Of a stretch of 64,000 bases of DNA, positions 21,900 to 34,021 are shown in pieces. Within the stretch, counting starts at the first letter, position 1, and every line of letters starts with the position of its first letter. The notes below the pieces were generated by a model that worked only from the letters and a program-made list of their open reading frames with translations, was not told the origin of the DNA and did not search any database. Source of the DNA: Reticulitermes speratus (Eukaryota > Arthropoda > Insecta > Blattodea > Rhinotermitidae); assembly GCA_021186555.1 (NCBI GenBank), contig JAJKFL010000031.1, positions 24,300,452 to 24,364,451 on the forward strand, in the 5' to 3' direction. A program made the position numbers and the translations under genes.

Positions 21900-22398
21900 C
21901 AAGACAGGCAATGTACGTGTAAATATAACATAAAGGCGCGTTCGCGTAACTATTGTTCCCATGGACAGGCAATAATTATTACATATTATGTGTGTGTGTC
22001 TGTAGCCTTAGTTGTCCAGCATGCAAAGCGCATGCGCTGTATAATAAGCATGTGTGGCCTGTCTGGCTGTACCATATTTTTCCACATTATCTCTTAAACG
22101 GCACGATTTTCGGAAAAAAAAAATGTTATTGAACATAAATTGTGTGTTTTGATCTTCTCTACAAATTTTGTCTGAATCATTTCTCACTCTAAGAAGAATT
22201 GTGCGAGGTATTATGATAAATGTACATAGGCCTTCATGTAGATTTTAATGAAACTTGAATTTTCTCGACAGATTATCGAAAAACTCTCAAATTGTGAAAA
22301 GTCATGAAAATGCGTCCAGTTGTTCCATGCGGTCTGACAGACGGACAGACAGACATGACGAAACTAATAGTTGCTTTTCGCAATTTTGCGAACGCTCG
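21900..22398 (-). mobile_element. Family E, near full-length
   Basis: Reverse-strand copy with both GGCGCGTTCGC (left) and GCGAACGCTCG (right). It includes CGCATGCGC, the AATGTACATAGG-type landmark and the inverse of the CTGTCTGTCCGTC block. Confidence 0.85.
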
Positions 22399-24149
22399 TA
22401 ATTAGGATTTTTAATTATAGTGAAGCAGGTTTGCGCTAGGCAATCGTGGTTTAATTTGCGGCAGGGGCAAAGTTCTCTTCATGACAGCCGTACTGACTGA
22501 GCTCACTACTGGGGCTTCTGTCCTGTTAGTACCTTTGCCTGGAACACATCGAGCCTTTTACGCAACTGGGACCATGGCCCTAGGGTCTACCGAGCCTTGT
22601 GTCCAGTTGCCATTTGGCTCTGGGGCCTAGCGACGCTTCTGTCCACCTGGAACCGTGGCTCGAGCCTTTCGTCCAGTTTGAACCGTGACTGTTTAAGCGA
22701 CCTCCAACTAGTGCAGAGATTAAAAATGCGTGTTACGTAATTTCGGACAGTGACAACGTTTCATTTTATTCAAAGTTTAATCCATTGAAAGTATCCTGCA
22801 CAGTAATTCGTACTTCTAGTTACTGACTGGACAGCATTGAACTAGCATTAACGCCTGTAGATTTGCCGTAGCATACACGCAATACAGCTGTGTCGGAGAA
22901 GTTGCCGCACGAGCTGGCGTTGAAACGTAATTACTGTGTTTAGTGTGCGTGTGACTTCCTTGAGTAAAAATAACGTCTTGTGACGAAGTTACGTACGAAA
23001 AATATTGAACATGTGTGTCAGATCATATACAGCAGTTAAAGTTCCAGTTAATCTGAAACTGTGTTATGGCTTCTAGCAACAGACAAGTTACAGACTGCGA
23101 GTTTAAAATATGCTATCGGTGTTTCTTACCTCACAAACTATTTTCAGAGATATAAGAATGTAGAATTAAAAAACACTAAAAGACCCGGATTTAAGGTCGA
23201 AACTGCGGCGTAGATAAGACCCCCGTAGAACATTTAACGCGGGGAGCCCCATAACGTACAGAAAACCAATATTTGTTGGAGGTTTTTTTTTTTCAAATTG
23301 AATTCCGTCTCTCTGACAGAAGACATTATTCTGGATTTCTGTTATAATAGCTGGGGGTAGGTAACTTAATTTATATTATATATAATTTTATATACTATAT
23401 TATGTTATATGATGTTATGTTGTTATGTTATGTTATATTATTTTATTTTATTTTATTTTATTTTATATTTATAGGGGGCTGTCCGGGCATCCACGCCCCT
23501 CGACCTGAACGTTCTTGCTTCTTAATTCCTCATTTGTCTTTTATCTTAAAGTTTACCAAAGGCATTATATACATATACATATGCAGTGTAATAAAGCCAT
23601 CAGCTCTGCCTACACGGAGCAAATATGCGACGCTTCGGACATTCTGTCTCCATGTTGAGGTACTGGTGTTTGTGAGTGACCCACAGTAATGTCCTGCTGC
23701 TCGCGATCCTGTTACAGTCTTCAAGGTTAGGAGCACGACGTACGAAAAAAAGACAGTTGCAATTCTCTGAAATAAAGTTCGTGATTTTGCACGTTAAGGT
23801 TATAGTAATACAGAAAGCAGAAACAAGAATATCGCGAAAATTCTTTCATTCAGAGTCTTAAAGAAACGAAAAAGAAAGTATTGTCACAGAAGACAGAGTG
23901 CATTTATAGCTGTGGGAGGTGGAATGTTGAGTGCCAAGCGTGTTGCCGATGTTTGAGGAAAAATAATGAATGATGTATTGTATTGTGTTATGCAATTTTA
24001 AATGAGGAATATAAGGAAGGTCACGTGAAAACTAAGAATATATTCAGAAATACAGCAATAAATGTGTGTTGTAAATAAGATATCTTTCTCAGACAAACAA
24101 ACAAAATATGCAGGTCTTTTTAAACTACGTCGTACCATCTGTGTTATGC
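22399..24149. other. No gene; degenerate repeats near 22540-22690 and 23380-23470
   Basis: 22540-22690 repeats phrases such as CGAGCCTTTCGTCCAGTTTG and ACCATGGCCCTAGGGTC about every 45-50 bases with heavy divergence. 23380-23470 is a TATGT/TTTTA low-complexity tract. No exon is recognised. Confidence 0.4.
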
Positions 24150-24426
24150 CTTTTTTGGGGTGAAGGGCCCCGCAGCAGATGCTACAGACGCACCGCAGCC
24201 TTGAAGGCTTATTGTGCAACCCTGTGTTGAAAATGATTAGTTTTTTCGTGTAATGGAGCACCGGTGGAATGAAATATACAGGGGAAAACCGAAGTACTCG
24301 GGGGGAAAAAAACCTGTCCCAGTGCCACTTTTTCCACCACAAATCCCACATGGACTAACCCGGCATCGAACCCGGGCCTCGGTGGTGAGAGGCCGGCGAC
24401 TAACCGCCTGAGCTATGGCACGGCCG
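24150..24426 (-). mobile_element. SINE A, full-length copy
   Basis: The minus strand has the head GGCCGTGCCATAGCTCAGGC with box B CCCGGGTTCGATGCCGGG, the body CCACATGGGATTTGTGGTGG (reversed order as in 60298-60585), CATTCCACCGGTGCTCCATT, and the 3' part CTGCGGTGCGTCTGTAGCAT, GCTGCGGGGCCCTTC. Confidence 0.9.
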
Positions 24427-25540
24427 TAATATGCTTTTAGTACTTGTTGAACTTCCTCCACTGTGCTGCAGTTAGTATAACCGCTAAGCCACTCTGCTCG
24501 TTATGAGTGTCTTTGACGGACCGCTCAGTTATTCCCTACCGTCTTCTCTCCCTGCTGCGCTACAAACACAAACGAAGTCACTGTTTGAAGGGTACCATTT
24601 CCAGGCCCTAATCTGCTCATTTCACTCCTGAGACGACCCGTAACTTGGTATTGCAATAATTAGGGGCGTAAATAACTTAAGTTTGGCTAGAGATGAGTGG
24701 TTGTTGGAACAGCAGCGTTAGTCGATGCTAACTGGTTTAGTCTGGGGGGTAAAGCAATTAGACCATGTTAACGCAGGCGGTGATGGTGCTGCTCCTGCCG
24801 GTGGGACTTCGCAACTCTGCGATGAAATGAAACGTCTTGAGATAACTCATGTCAACACTTCGCAGTCTCGAAATTCGTTTATTTTACTGAAATTGCGAAC
24901 AAAAATATTATTTTGTGTAGACACGAAGTTGCATGAGAATCTAATGTGGTGCTGCCACAGACACGATAAGTAATTTTTGTTTATTTAAGGGGAGGCTACA
25001 AGCCCTGTCTTTATAATGTTTTATCAAATTTGTATGCATTTTCTGAGCCATTCTGAATCATACAATTGTAGACCTGATACGTAGTGTAAAAGTAACTTTT
25101 TTCTATGTGTTTTAATTCTTTGTATGGTGATTTATTTTTAAACGTCTGTTTCATAAAATGAGATCAGACTTAAAACTGTCGTCCAAATGCTGCCATTTCT
25201 TAATAACTGCAGCGCCTGTGGTTGCGTAGGAAAATTCATTTGGTTTTAATGCAATTAACGTGCCTAAACTGGGTTTACAGTTCATCCTTAACAATGGTTT
25301 ATGAACCGACATTTTTCGTAAAATGAGGAGCTTATTGGAGAAATTTGTCACTATACCGATTTACATATAGCGTGCTAGAAAAATAGAAAACGCTTAAAAT
25401 TAAACAACGGATTACAGTCAAGCGTTATGTTGATGTTTTGTCGGGTTTTTGTAAAAGAGCCTAAGTTATTGTGTGATCTGCTGTAGTAAAACCACAATTG
25501 AAATGTGACTTCGTAATGCGAAGTTCGTAATGTATAATAA
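24427..25540. other. No feature recognised
   Basis: Nothing nameable. Confidence 0.35.
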
Positions 25541-25768
25541 CCCTTTAAAGACGAAGTATGAACTGTTTTATTTAAAGACCCAGTTCGTACCGCGCAGTAA
25601 ACACTTTTCTTTTCAGTTAAGAAAACCAAGAAATTGATGTTATATAGGGCAAAAGTCGCTGTTTGTTCTGAAATAAATACAATACACATAAATACAGTGT
25701 GGGCAGAATGTACGATTTTTGTGTGTTAAAACTGTTGGTGCACCAAGTAAGTAGTAGGCTTTAAAAGG
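25541..25768. mobile_element. Family F MITE-like element
   Basis: Starts CCCTTTAAAGACG and ends GGCTTTAAAAGG, a weak inverted pair. ATAA flanks both sides (25537-25540 and 25769-25772). Inside are GTTCGTACCGCGCAGTAAAC, GTGGGCAGAATGTACG and GTTGGTGCACCAAG, shared with 59598-59828 and 6594-7349. Confidence 0.6.
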
Positions 25769-26433
25769 ATAATATTTACGTATGTTACTTCAGTAACAAA
25801 AATCAGCTGAATAGTAACTGCATACTACGGTGTTTGATACTAAATATTAAATACACGCCGGTTTTGTGATTCACTGTGTCCATGTTAGTAAGTATTTACA
25901 AAATATTTGGTTTAGGGAAGGCATTCATGAAAGTACGTTGAAATACCTCATGCAGTGCACGTTAAAACACGCTTTACACAATGATGTCTGTGTTCATTTA
26001 AACAAGATGGAACACGCTGTGGTTGAAAGCAGTAAACTTTGACGGGGTATCCATATTTGTCGTGTAACGTGTGGTACCCGATAAGCCGTTTTTGAAACCT
26101 TTGATGTAGTAATGTGGGGCGTTTCATGTAAATGAGGATTTATATTTGTCAAATACAACATAAATACAAATCTGAGATTGGGGGTACTCACTGCGATGTT
26201 ACTGAAGTCTTGAAACTTCAAACAAGTTTGTTTCAGAATTGCAGGGTAGAATTTGCGTTCCAGGTTTCATAGAAAACTTGTTGAGATGATTTTGAACACA
26301 TATGCACGAATTACAGACAGTACTTACACTATGTATGATCGTGTGACGCAATGTGTATATAGGCAATATAAGAAGTCAATTACTCTTCAAGGATTGGAAC
26401 ATTATCTGCCTCATCCTTCTCTACCATATGTAA
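25769..26433. other. No feature recognised
   Basis: Nothing nameable. Confidence 0.35.
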
Positions 26434-26945
26434 CTAACTAACTAACTAACTAACTAACTCCATGGAGCAGAGTCCCTCTTGAGAAGCTAACAGGTCCTCA
26501 GATAGTCAAAAAATTACCCGTATTTTATGGAGCCCGAAGGTTCGTTACTGGATTCACAAAAGCCCGCCACCTGTCCCTGTCCTGAGCCAGATCGATCCAG
26601 TTCATGTCCCTCATCCCCCTTCTTGAAGATACGTTCTAATAGTATCCTCCCATCTACGTCTAGGTCTTGCAAGCCGTCTCTTTCCTTCAGGTTTCCCCAC
26701 CAAAACCCTGTATGCCCCTCTCCCCTCCCCCATACGTGCTACATGCCCCGCCCACCTCATTCTTCTTTATTTGATCACCCGAATAATAATTGGTGAGGAG
26801 TACAGATCATAAAGCTCCTCGTTATGTAGTCATCTCCACTCCCCTGTTACCTCGTCCCTCTTAGGCACAAAAATCTTCCTCGGCACTCTATTCTCAAACA
26901 CCCTCAGCCTGTGTTCCTCCCTCAGTGTGAGAGACCAAGTTTATC
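26434..26945 (-). mobile_element. RTE-type LINE, 3' end of ORF2 and tail
   Basis: The minus strand translates to pieces such as [59 protein letters not shown] and [20 protein letters not shown]. These are the C-terminal region of RTE-clade ORF2 proteins abundant in insects. An in-frame stop and small indels show it is dead. The element ends with an (AACT)n tetranucleotide tract at 26434-26459, i.e. a (AGTT)n tail on the element strand. 5'-truncated. Confidence 0.88.
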
Positions 26946-27721
26946 TATATGTATTAATTTAATTTAGAATAATTGTAGACTTATTACAAATACAAATATC
27001 TTGTACTACTTAATCTCGCGCCATTAAAACTGTAATAAAATATCTGGTTTACTATCCGCGGGGATGTAGGTCATACGCACAGGAGTATATAGGCTTCCAA
27101 CAGAGAAACTCGGCTCTGCATTCAAACGAAGTTGCTATCGATATTTTGTTCTGCTTTGTAGGTCTACGGACATCATCATGTTATTATTAGCCAAAGAGAT
27201 TAATTTTCGACTGTCTTTGCTGTGGCATTCTCATATTGACGTCTTAGCCTAGTGAAGAATGTATACCAGTTTTTCAATTTTTCGTATGCGTCATGCTTTT
27301 AAATTGATAAAGAGCCCTTGTTTTCGCATGGTAACGCCCTTGAAACCTACTAAGCGGTGCAGAGGAAGAATGAAGTTTAACGTAATTAAATTGTCCCCTG
27401 AAACCTTTAACGTTAATTAATTATCATTTGGAAGGCTCAGCAGTGTTCAAGTTTGTTGGCTTGCCAGTCCCCAGTGGGACTGTACGGCTCCTGTCCTGTT
27501 CCTGACAGCAACACGCGTGTCCCTAGCTTGCACCGTACCAAAATACAACTTCTTTGCATCACAAATCATGTGATGAAAAGCACACTGTACCTAACTGAGA
27601 AATTAGATGTTTTTGTAATAAAGAAGTATTGGCGGGCGGGCGGGCCCTCCAACTTGTCAAGAACTTTTCTCCTTTATTGGAATATGAAGTTTAATATTTA
27701 ATTCTACTGATCTCCTCGGAT
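26946..27721. other. No feature recognised
   Basis: Nothing nameable. A small GGCGGGCGGGCGGGCC run lies near 27630. Confidence 0.35.
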
Positions 27722-27795
27722 ATGACGCGGTGTAGATGGGTACATGGTTACCGACGTTTCGGAGAGCTTACGTAGATCAGTTAAGTGTTTATCAG
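27722..27795 (-). mobile_element. Hammerhead fold-back family, eroded arm
   Basis: TATGACGCGGTGTAGATGGG, TACATGGTTACCGACG and TTTCGGAGAG match the arm at 34880-34965. On the minus strand CCGAAACGTCGGTAACC is intact but the CUGA side is altered. Confidence 0.5.
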
Positions 27796-28390
27796 CACCG
27801 CATCTCGAATCTGAACTATTCACGCGCACGCACATACAGACGCACTCACGCACCCGCATGCAAGAACGTGAACTCGTTCTTTGTAGTTTTCCTACTAAGA
27901 TTTTGTCTGCATTTCTCTTTTCCTCCGTGCGTTCCATATTCTTCACTCATTCCAGTTTCCTCTATTCAACCATTCTCACAAAATTAGGAGTTTAAGTGTA
28001 GGATTACGAGGTATGAGGATCTTCATTACGTCACTCGCTGCATCCTGTTAAAGCGAAGCCGCGAGCTGTAAGTAATTAGCCATTTCCCTGATATACGCTG
28101 TATTAGTGACGTCACCACAGACGCTCTAGCGCCATGTTTGACAGACACATTGAACCCCGGATCTTCTCCATGCCTAATCTTTGGATCAGGTTGTTTATGA
28201 ACCAGGCTCAATCGAGCAATCAACAAATATAATTTCAGAAACAAAACTTAATTTGTATTAAATTTAACACAATGAAATGCGTCTTCGTACAGCACCCAGT
28301 CCTGTTTCGTGTAGATCAACAGCTAAGTCGTTAGAAAAGTCCTGAACTTTGTACTTGCATTGTTGTGTTTCAGTATTGTGCGTTTTATCT
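27796..28390. other. No feature recognised
   Basis: Nothing nameable. Confidence 0.35.
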
Positions 28391-28917
28391 AACACTGAAG
28401 TAAACCAACTTTGTATAATGAGGTGGGGATACCCAAAATATTTTATTGTATCTGCAACACGTTTCGGCCCGGCTGGGTTATTATCAAGGAGATTATATAA
28501 AATGGCGCATGTTCATTGATGCTGGTGTACTATAGAATAAGAAATTTTGTTACAAGGCTTTATATCAGACTGCGATCTTCGTTTGAGTGTTTGCGCCATG
28601 TAGTTGTTACATGTTCAGAGATTTCGGAGCGTCGTACCTCCTCCATCTTCAAGAACCATCTGAAAACCTGAAAATTTAATCGTAGCTGGTATACACATTG
28701 CGGTAATGATGGATTTTGTAACTTCGTCTTAAATTAATCTGTATGTCACTTTTACATTTACATGTTCATACTCGTATTTTCAACTTCTGATGCTCCCACT
28801 TGTCGTTTTGTTTCGAAACCCTCGATAGTGGCCCAACTGGGCCGAAACATGTTGCAGTTACAATAACATTGTTTGGGTATCCCAACCTCAATGTCCGTCT
28901 TTGGTTTGTTTCAATGA
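28391..28917. mobile_element. Fold-back element, hammerhead-like, degenerate
   Basis: The left arm (28391-28495) and inverted right arm (28805-28917) share GGGATACCCAAA, TTATTGTA, CTGCAACA and GTTTCGGCCC. In the right arm + strand, stem II GGCCCAACTGGGCC, GAAA and ACATGT are intact, but the CUGA core is altered. The left arm, minus strand, is altered differently. The arms differ by several substitutions, so it is older than 52333-52634. The centre of about 310 bases is unique. Confidence 0.75.
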
Positions 28918-29261
28918 CCTCATTCATAATTTTCCTCGGTCCCTGCTGGAAAATTCCAGGGCTGTGCCCTAAAGCCGGCCGCAACCGCTTGTGAGGCTGA
29001 TACGATTGCTTTACTGTTCAACGCTAGATAACCTATTCAGTTGGAAAGCTTCGTTAAATAGACGAATCAGAAACATTGTATTGTTGATATTATTAAGAAA
29101 AGGCAAGAAGGGAATGAATTATATTATGGAGAGAGAGAGAGAGAGGGAGAAAGTCTTGACGTTTTCAAGAAATAAATTTTCGGAATTCGTAAATGTTAAA
29201 TGGTAATAAAGACACTTTAAGACTTGATGTTCTCGTAGTGGTGTTCAAGATGTATGGAATG
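28918..29261. other. (GA)n microsatellite at about 29128-29151; otherwise nothing recognised
   Basis: A short GAGAGA tract. No other feature is named. Confidence 0.4.
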
Positions 29262-29336
29262 TTACGCAGTTTCAAATGGTAAATAGTTGTCGACGTTTCG
29301 AAGGGGTTTATTACCTCCTTCTACAGGATCGAGCAG
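29262..29336 (-). mobile_element. Hammerhead fold-back family, eroded arm
   Basis: GTTACGCAGTTTCAAATGGT and TGTCGACGTTTCGAAGGGG with ACCTCCTTCTACAGG resemble one arm (compare 34880-34965). The CUGA core and stem II have drifted. Confidence 0.4.
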
Positions 29337-30384
29337 TCCAAGAAAAGTAGCCGCACCGAAAAATATCGGTATATAACATAACGGAAGGATGCCTGTGATT
29401 GCGAACAATTGAACGTTGTGTTTTGCACTGGGCGGAGCTGTGGTACTTGTTGCGAGTATGAACTAAGAATTGAAGTTTGGACCATCAGCGAGTAGAGACA
29501 AATGTTCATTTGATCCGACTGTCATTTAATCCACTACGAATCCGTTATTCCCTGTTTATTTCAGGCGTCACTCATATCATTTTCAACTACGGGTTCAGGG
29601 ACCGAGAGCGTATAGTTGCATAACACACAGGATGAGCGGAATCTGGAGAATCTCTGAAAAGAAGCTAGACTTTTTTATCTGTTCAAATTGTGTTTACTGA
29701 CATTTAAATGTTTTGTAATGGAATTCCCTAACAGTTCACCTGCACCTCTGTAACATTACTGAAATATTCTGAACATATTTTGTGAACGTTTTGTACATGG
29801 AAACTGGACTACTTGTGGTCTACCTGGTACCTCATGGACCCTATATGTGTGTATTAGTTTTTGTAACTGACCAGATTTATCGGTTTTCGTCACGCTGTAG
29901 CGAGCTGCATTTCCGGATTGTTTAAAGACTCTGCTCAACTGTTTTTTGTGGATAGACTACTTAGTAGAATATTTCGGAACATACCTGGATGGAATATCAG
30001 AATATCCGCTGACCAGGCCGAGAATGTAACCCATGAACCCCAAGATAAAAGTAAGAGTGTCAACGAATTGGCTGAGATGTTCGATTTATGTTTAGTAACG
30101 CCGATTGATTGTTGGTATATATTTTGTATCTTTAAAGCAGTGGGATTATTTCCTGTGTCACGTTTTTGGGATTATTTTAGTGTTTTCGAGGCATTTAAGA
30201 ACGCTATCTATTGCTAAGATTATGTAGCGTTTTTAGAATGCATTTTTTAAGTTTATTAACATTTCAGACGATCTTGTTTTATACACAGATTATCATATTT
30301 CATACGTTTTCCAGTTTAGGATTGAAGTTAAACAGAGACCCTTGATACTGCGGTCTAAAACGGATTTAGAGCACCAGTCCCTGA
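29337..30384. other. No feature recognised
   Basis: Small frames only (29918-30217 is 99 codons and has no recognisable domain). Confidence 0.35.
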
Positions 30385-30568
30385 TGACAGACGGCTGTGG
30401 AGCATTGGTTGAATGGTCATTGGTAGGGGAGAACCGAAGTGCTCGGAGAGAAACCTACATCGGCGCCACTTTATCCACCACAAATCCTGCATGGACTACC
30501 TCTGGACTGTACCTAAGGTTTCACAGAAAGAAACCACTGACTAACCGCCTGAGCTAGGGCGCGGTTAA
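30385..30568 (-). mobile_element. SINE A, divergent copy
   Basis: On the minus strand GCTCAGGCGGTTAGTCAGTG (box A region), then CATGCAGGATTTGTGGTGGA and GTGGCGCCGATG correspond to the SINE A head and body. The 3' third is missing and box B has been lost. Confidence 0.75.
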
Positions 30569-30829
30569 TTTGCGGCTGTAGTTTAAATTTAGTTTTGTAA
30601 TGTAGATTAGGCAAGTTCGTGTAATTGTTGCAAACTCGTCGGTTAGCTGTTGAACAAGGACTCTGTTTAGAACGACGTGTTTTGCATTGCTTAATGAATT
30701 TTAATGTGGCGGAAATTATAGTAACAGGATATCATAACTAAAGTTGAAAGTTAAAATATATAAGGCGACAACACAGCTAATTTTCATGGTTGACTATTTA
30801 TCCAAATAATTCCGCTTACCTACCCAATC
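30569..30829. other. No feature recognised
   Basis: Short unassigned stretch. Confidence 0.3.
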
Positions 30830-31335
30830 TAACTAACTAACTGACCGACCGACTGACTTACTATATAACTGCATGGAGCGTAGTCCCTATCCTGAGTCAG
30901 ATCAATTCAGTCCACGCCTTCCCATCTCTTGAAGATCTAGTTTAACGTTATCTTCCCATCTATGCCAAGGTCTGCCAAGTGGCATCTTTCCTTCAGTCTT
31001 CCCCACCAAAACTCCATATGAGTTTCTCTTCATCCCCACACGTGCCACATGTTTCGTCCGTCCCATTCTCCTTCATTTATTCACCCGAATAATGTTTGAT
31101 GTGGGCTCTTGTGAGTGCGGTAATGAACCTTCGGGTTCCATAAAACGCGGGGAATTTCTTGACTAGCTGACGACCTGTTATCTTCTCAAGAAGGACTCCA
31201 TGGAATTAGTTAGTTAGTTAATGTTTGATGAGGAGTAAAACCCACAAAGCCCATCATTGTGTAATTTTCTCCAGTCTCTTGTTACTTCCGCCCCTTAGGT
31301 CCAAATATCTTGCGCGTATCTGCTCCGTCATTACA
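30830..31335 (-). mobile_element. RTE-type LINE 3' end, split by a second LINE tail
   Basis: Minus-strand copy parallel to 26434-26945: CTAACTAACTAACTGACC tail, ATGGAGCGTAGTCCC, CCAAGGTCTGCCAAG, CCCCACCAAAACTCC. After 31101 it is interrupted by a 118-base insertion and resumes at 31219 (GATGAGGAGTAAAACCCAC). Dead, 5'-truncated. Confidence 0.85.
31102..31218 (+). mobile_element. Short RTE-type LINE 3' tail nested in an opposite copy
   Basis: TGGGCTCTTGTGAGTGCGG, AATGAACCTTCGGGTTCC, GCGGGGAATTTCTTGACTAG, AAGAAGGACTCCATGG and (GTTA)n. Flanked by TAATGTTTGATG at 31090-31101 and 31219-31230. An extremely 5'-truncated insertion of the same LINE family in opposite orientation. Confidence 0.9.
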
Positions 31336-32510
31336 ATTTTTATTACAGTCTGCTTGAATACGACGAGGTTAAAATTCGAAGTGTCTCTGTTTATAGTAAA
31401 AACGACGACCACTTTGCCAGCCAGTGGACGACAAGAAAAATTGCGTTTTGCACGGCCGACTCGTTGCTCTTCTCTGCAGTTCTAACAAAAATGTCGAGGC
31501 GTCGATAAATGTAAAGTCACTTTCATACTTTTGTTTCTTCAACACTGCTAATAGCAAGCAAGAAATTCAGTTTGTTAAATTTCTTAGCCCTACATCCACA
31601 GACAGTATCTTAAGACTGGGATGGCACCCTGTTGACTGACAGACATGGCCGTTGTCGAGTCGCATGCAGTTCCCCTCTAAGCTGCAACTCGGTAATAAAG
31701 TTAGCCACCAAGATGCTGGCAGGAATCGTCCACGTAATGGCACGGAAGAGGATAAGAGACGAGGGGAGTTCCTCTTACTCTTGAGAGGAGAATTGAGGTT
31801 TTCTTGTCGGGGGGGGGGGGGGGTGGGGGTTGCAGTGAGTCTGGTTTTGAGACGGGTGATGGGTGTGAAGGAGGGGATGTGAAAGGAGGAAAACGAGACC
31901 CAACATTTCGAAATGGTTTTCTACGAATGGCGGACCGAGTCAGAAACTGCAGGGGATAGGATGGATTCAGAAGATGGGGGCAGGGAACTTATTAAGGCTG
32001 AATGTGTCTTTCTATTTACACAGATCCGAGTTATGTTCTGATGGGGAGTGGCATTCAGTGGGGAAAGTGGCGAAGTTTAAGTCAAGAGTTGGCCAGGCTG
32101 CCTTACGCAAGACACAGAAAGAAGACCGAAGGAGAAGTATTGTCTCATCTCTCGCAGTAGTGAAGAGAATAACTGAGTAATTGTATTGAAAATCGAAGAA
32201 CTCTTAGCTGAAGAATGGAGCGATTTGTTGCCTCTTTCGTCGTTGCAACAGGATAAAGGCGTTTCTTGATCGAAGTTAGCTTTCTTAGTCTTCGTCATGT
32301 GCTTGGCGAAATAATGTATACACTCTGTGCACATCTCACACTAATCTTCAAACGGATACAAAGTTGTAGTGTGCAGTGTGCACGTACTGGGGTGTGGGGA
32401 GGAATATTCTTGCGTTATTCTGAACCCCGTAACTAGACTGAGGTGAGTCAGCTTCACGCTCCAGCCAGAGGGCTCACTATTCTGACAGAAATGTTTCGAC
32501 AAGTCGTATC
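31336..32510. other. No gene; G-rich run at 31809-31829
   Basis: A run of 15 G, T, then 5 G lies at 31809-31829 in a purine-rich stretch. Short open frames (31225-32334) lack domains. Confidence 0.4.
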
Positions 32511-32518
32511 CTCTACAG

Positions 32519-32964
32519 CAGGCCTGATCAATCTTTTATTTGGCGACAGCAACTTTGGCAAAATTTGGTCTGCACGCGGACAACATGAAATTCGATAAAA
32601 AAAAATGAAGAATGAATACGTATACAAATTATTATACGTCTAGTTTTAAGTGTGTATTTTTCTATACATCGTATGAAATAAAAAATTAATTGTAATAATA
32701 TGAAACATTTATAAAAATGCAATTTACAACACAGGCTACGGTGTCGCCATTTTTAGCATATTTTTATGAAATGAATTAGTAGTGCTATATATATGTCTCC
32801 GTAAATAAATAGGGGTAAGTTTCCAAAATTGCTTCGACATTCTATCTCGACTTTGACAGGGAAAGGGTTAAAAGTCGTTTTCACGTTTGGAATGTCTCCG
32901 CGGGCAATATAACGCTGTGTCAAGGGCAGCGTGTTGTCCGCGAGCTACGGGTTGAGTGGGTCTA
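32519..32964. mobile_element. hAT-type MITE, degenerate (446 bp)
   Basis: CTCTACAG at 32511-32518 and CTCTGCAG at 32965-32972 form an 8-base duplication with one change. The left end CAGGCCTGATCAATC and the right end GGGTTGAGTGGGTCTA (reversed) are recognisably the same inverted repeat after transitions. The centre is AT-rich with no transposase. The style resembles Charlie-like hAT elements. Confidence 0.7.
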
Positions 32965-32972
32965 CTCTGCAG

Positions 32973-34021
32973 TTTACAGAGAGCGTCGTTTAACGCACAA
33001 GTAGCAGTAAACAATAAGCCCAGCATAAACGATTTCTTTAACCCTTCTTACGTTGTTTTTAATTATACAAGAATGTTTCTTTCTTTGAATATTTTCATAG
33101 TTGGTAACATTTATTTATATTATTTAAAGGTGACACACATGTCCATATCGCGAGCTGAAGTTTCCGTAACTCGTCAGCTCAAGCACCAAATAAATTCACT
33201 GATATTATTAGAGATTTATCTTGTTGTAGTAATGAGACGCTTAAATACCTGATGAAGAATGTTGCCTACTTCACGGCATCACATAAATGTGCAGTGCTTA
33301 AAACTGGTACGTCAGCGTTGGTGAAAGCAATTTCTGTGTCCCTATCCATAACAGATATAGCCAAGATCCTATTATCTTCTCTCCCCTCCTGGCTCTGACT
33401 CGCACTTGCACCATCCTGCTTGCCTAATACAAGGATTTACAGGCCCTTAATACTAATTTCACTGAGTGTATACTTCAGTGCCCCTACCTCAGTGTAATAA
33501 GATTGTAAATCGTTTGGGCACTGTGTAATCCTGTGTTTGCCTGCCTTGCCTCAGGTAACCAGCCAGTTGGCAGGCGACGGTTTGGGGCTAGGGATGAGTT
33601 GGCGGGTAATGCGGGCGGCGGTTCATGCAGTGAAGTCCCCCCCAACCCCAGCAAGTTTTGGTGATGCGCCAGGATCTGTGTTACGTAGTGGAAGACATTT
33701 AACAGGGAAATAGCCAATCATTTCTTCTTCCTTTGCATGTCCATGTCATTGGGTGAAGTATTGTGTGAAGGAAGGATACAGCCTACAGAGTTCATTTCCC
33801 ATCATATATTAGCGTATGATTTAGGGATGAAAAACAGCGAAGTGGCCTCATGTTATTTGCGTCTTTAGTGTGGTGTTCCACTCCCTTGCACACAGATGTG
33901 TTCTCTTGGTGTTCATTTGTACCTGAAGTGTACCGAGACATTCTAACCAACTGCAGTGTGCGGAGTGCTTTTAAGCAGTTGGTAGTTGCTCGGTTGGGCT
34001 TGTTAGTTCCTTATATACAGT
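32973..34021. other. No feature recognised
   Basis: Around 33540-33660 a G-rich stretch (GGCGACGGTTTGGGGCTAGG, GATGAGTTGGCGGGTAATGC) looks like part of an interspersed repeat but has no second copy here. Confidence 0.35.
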
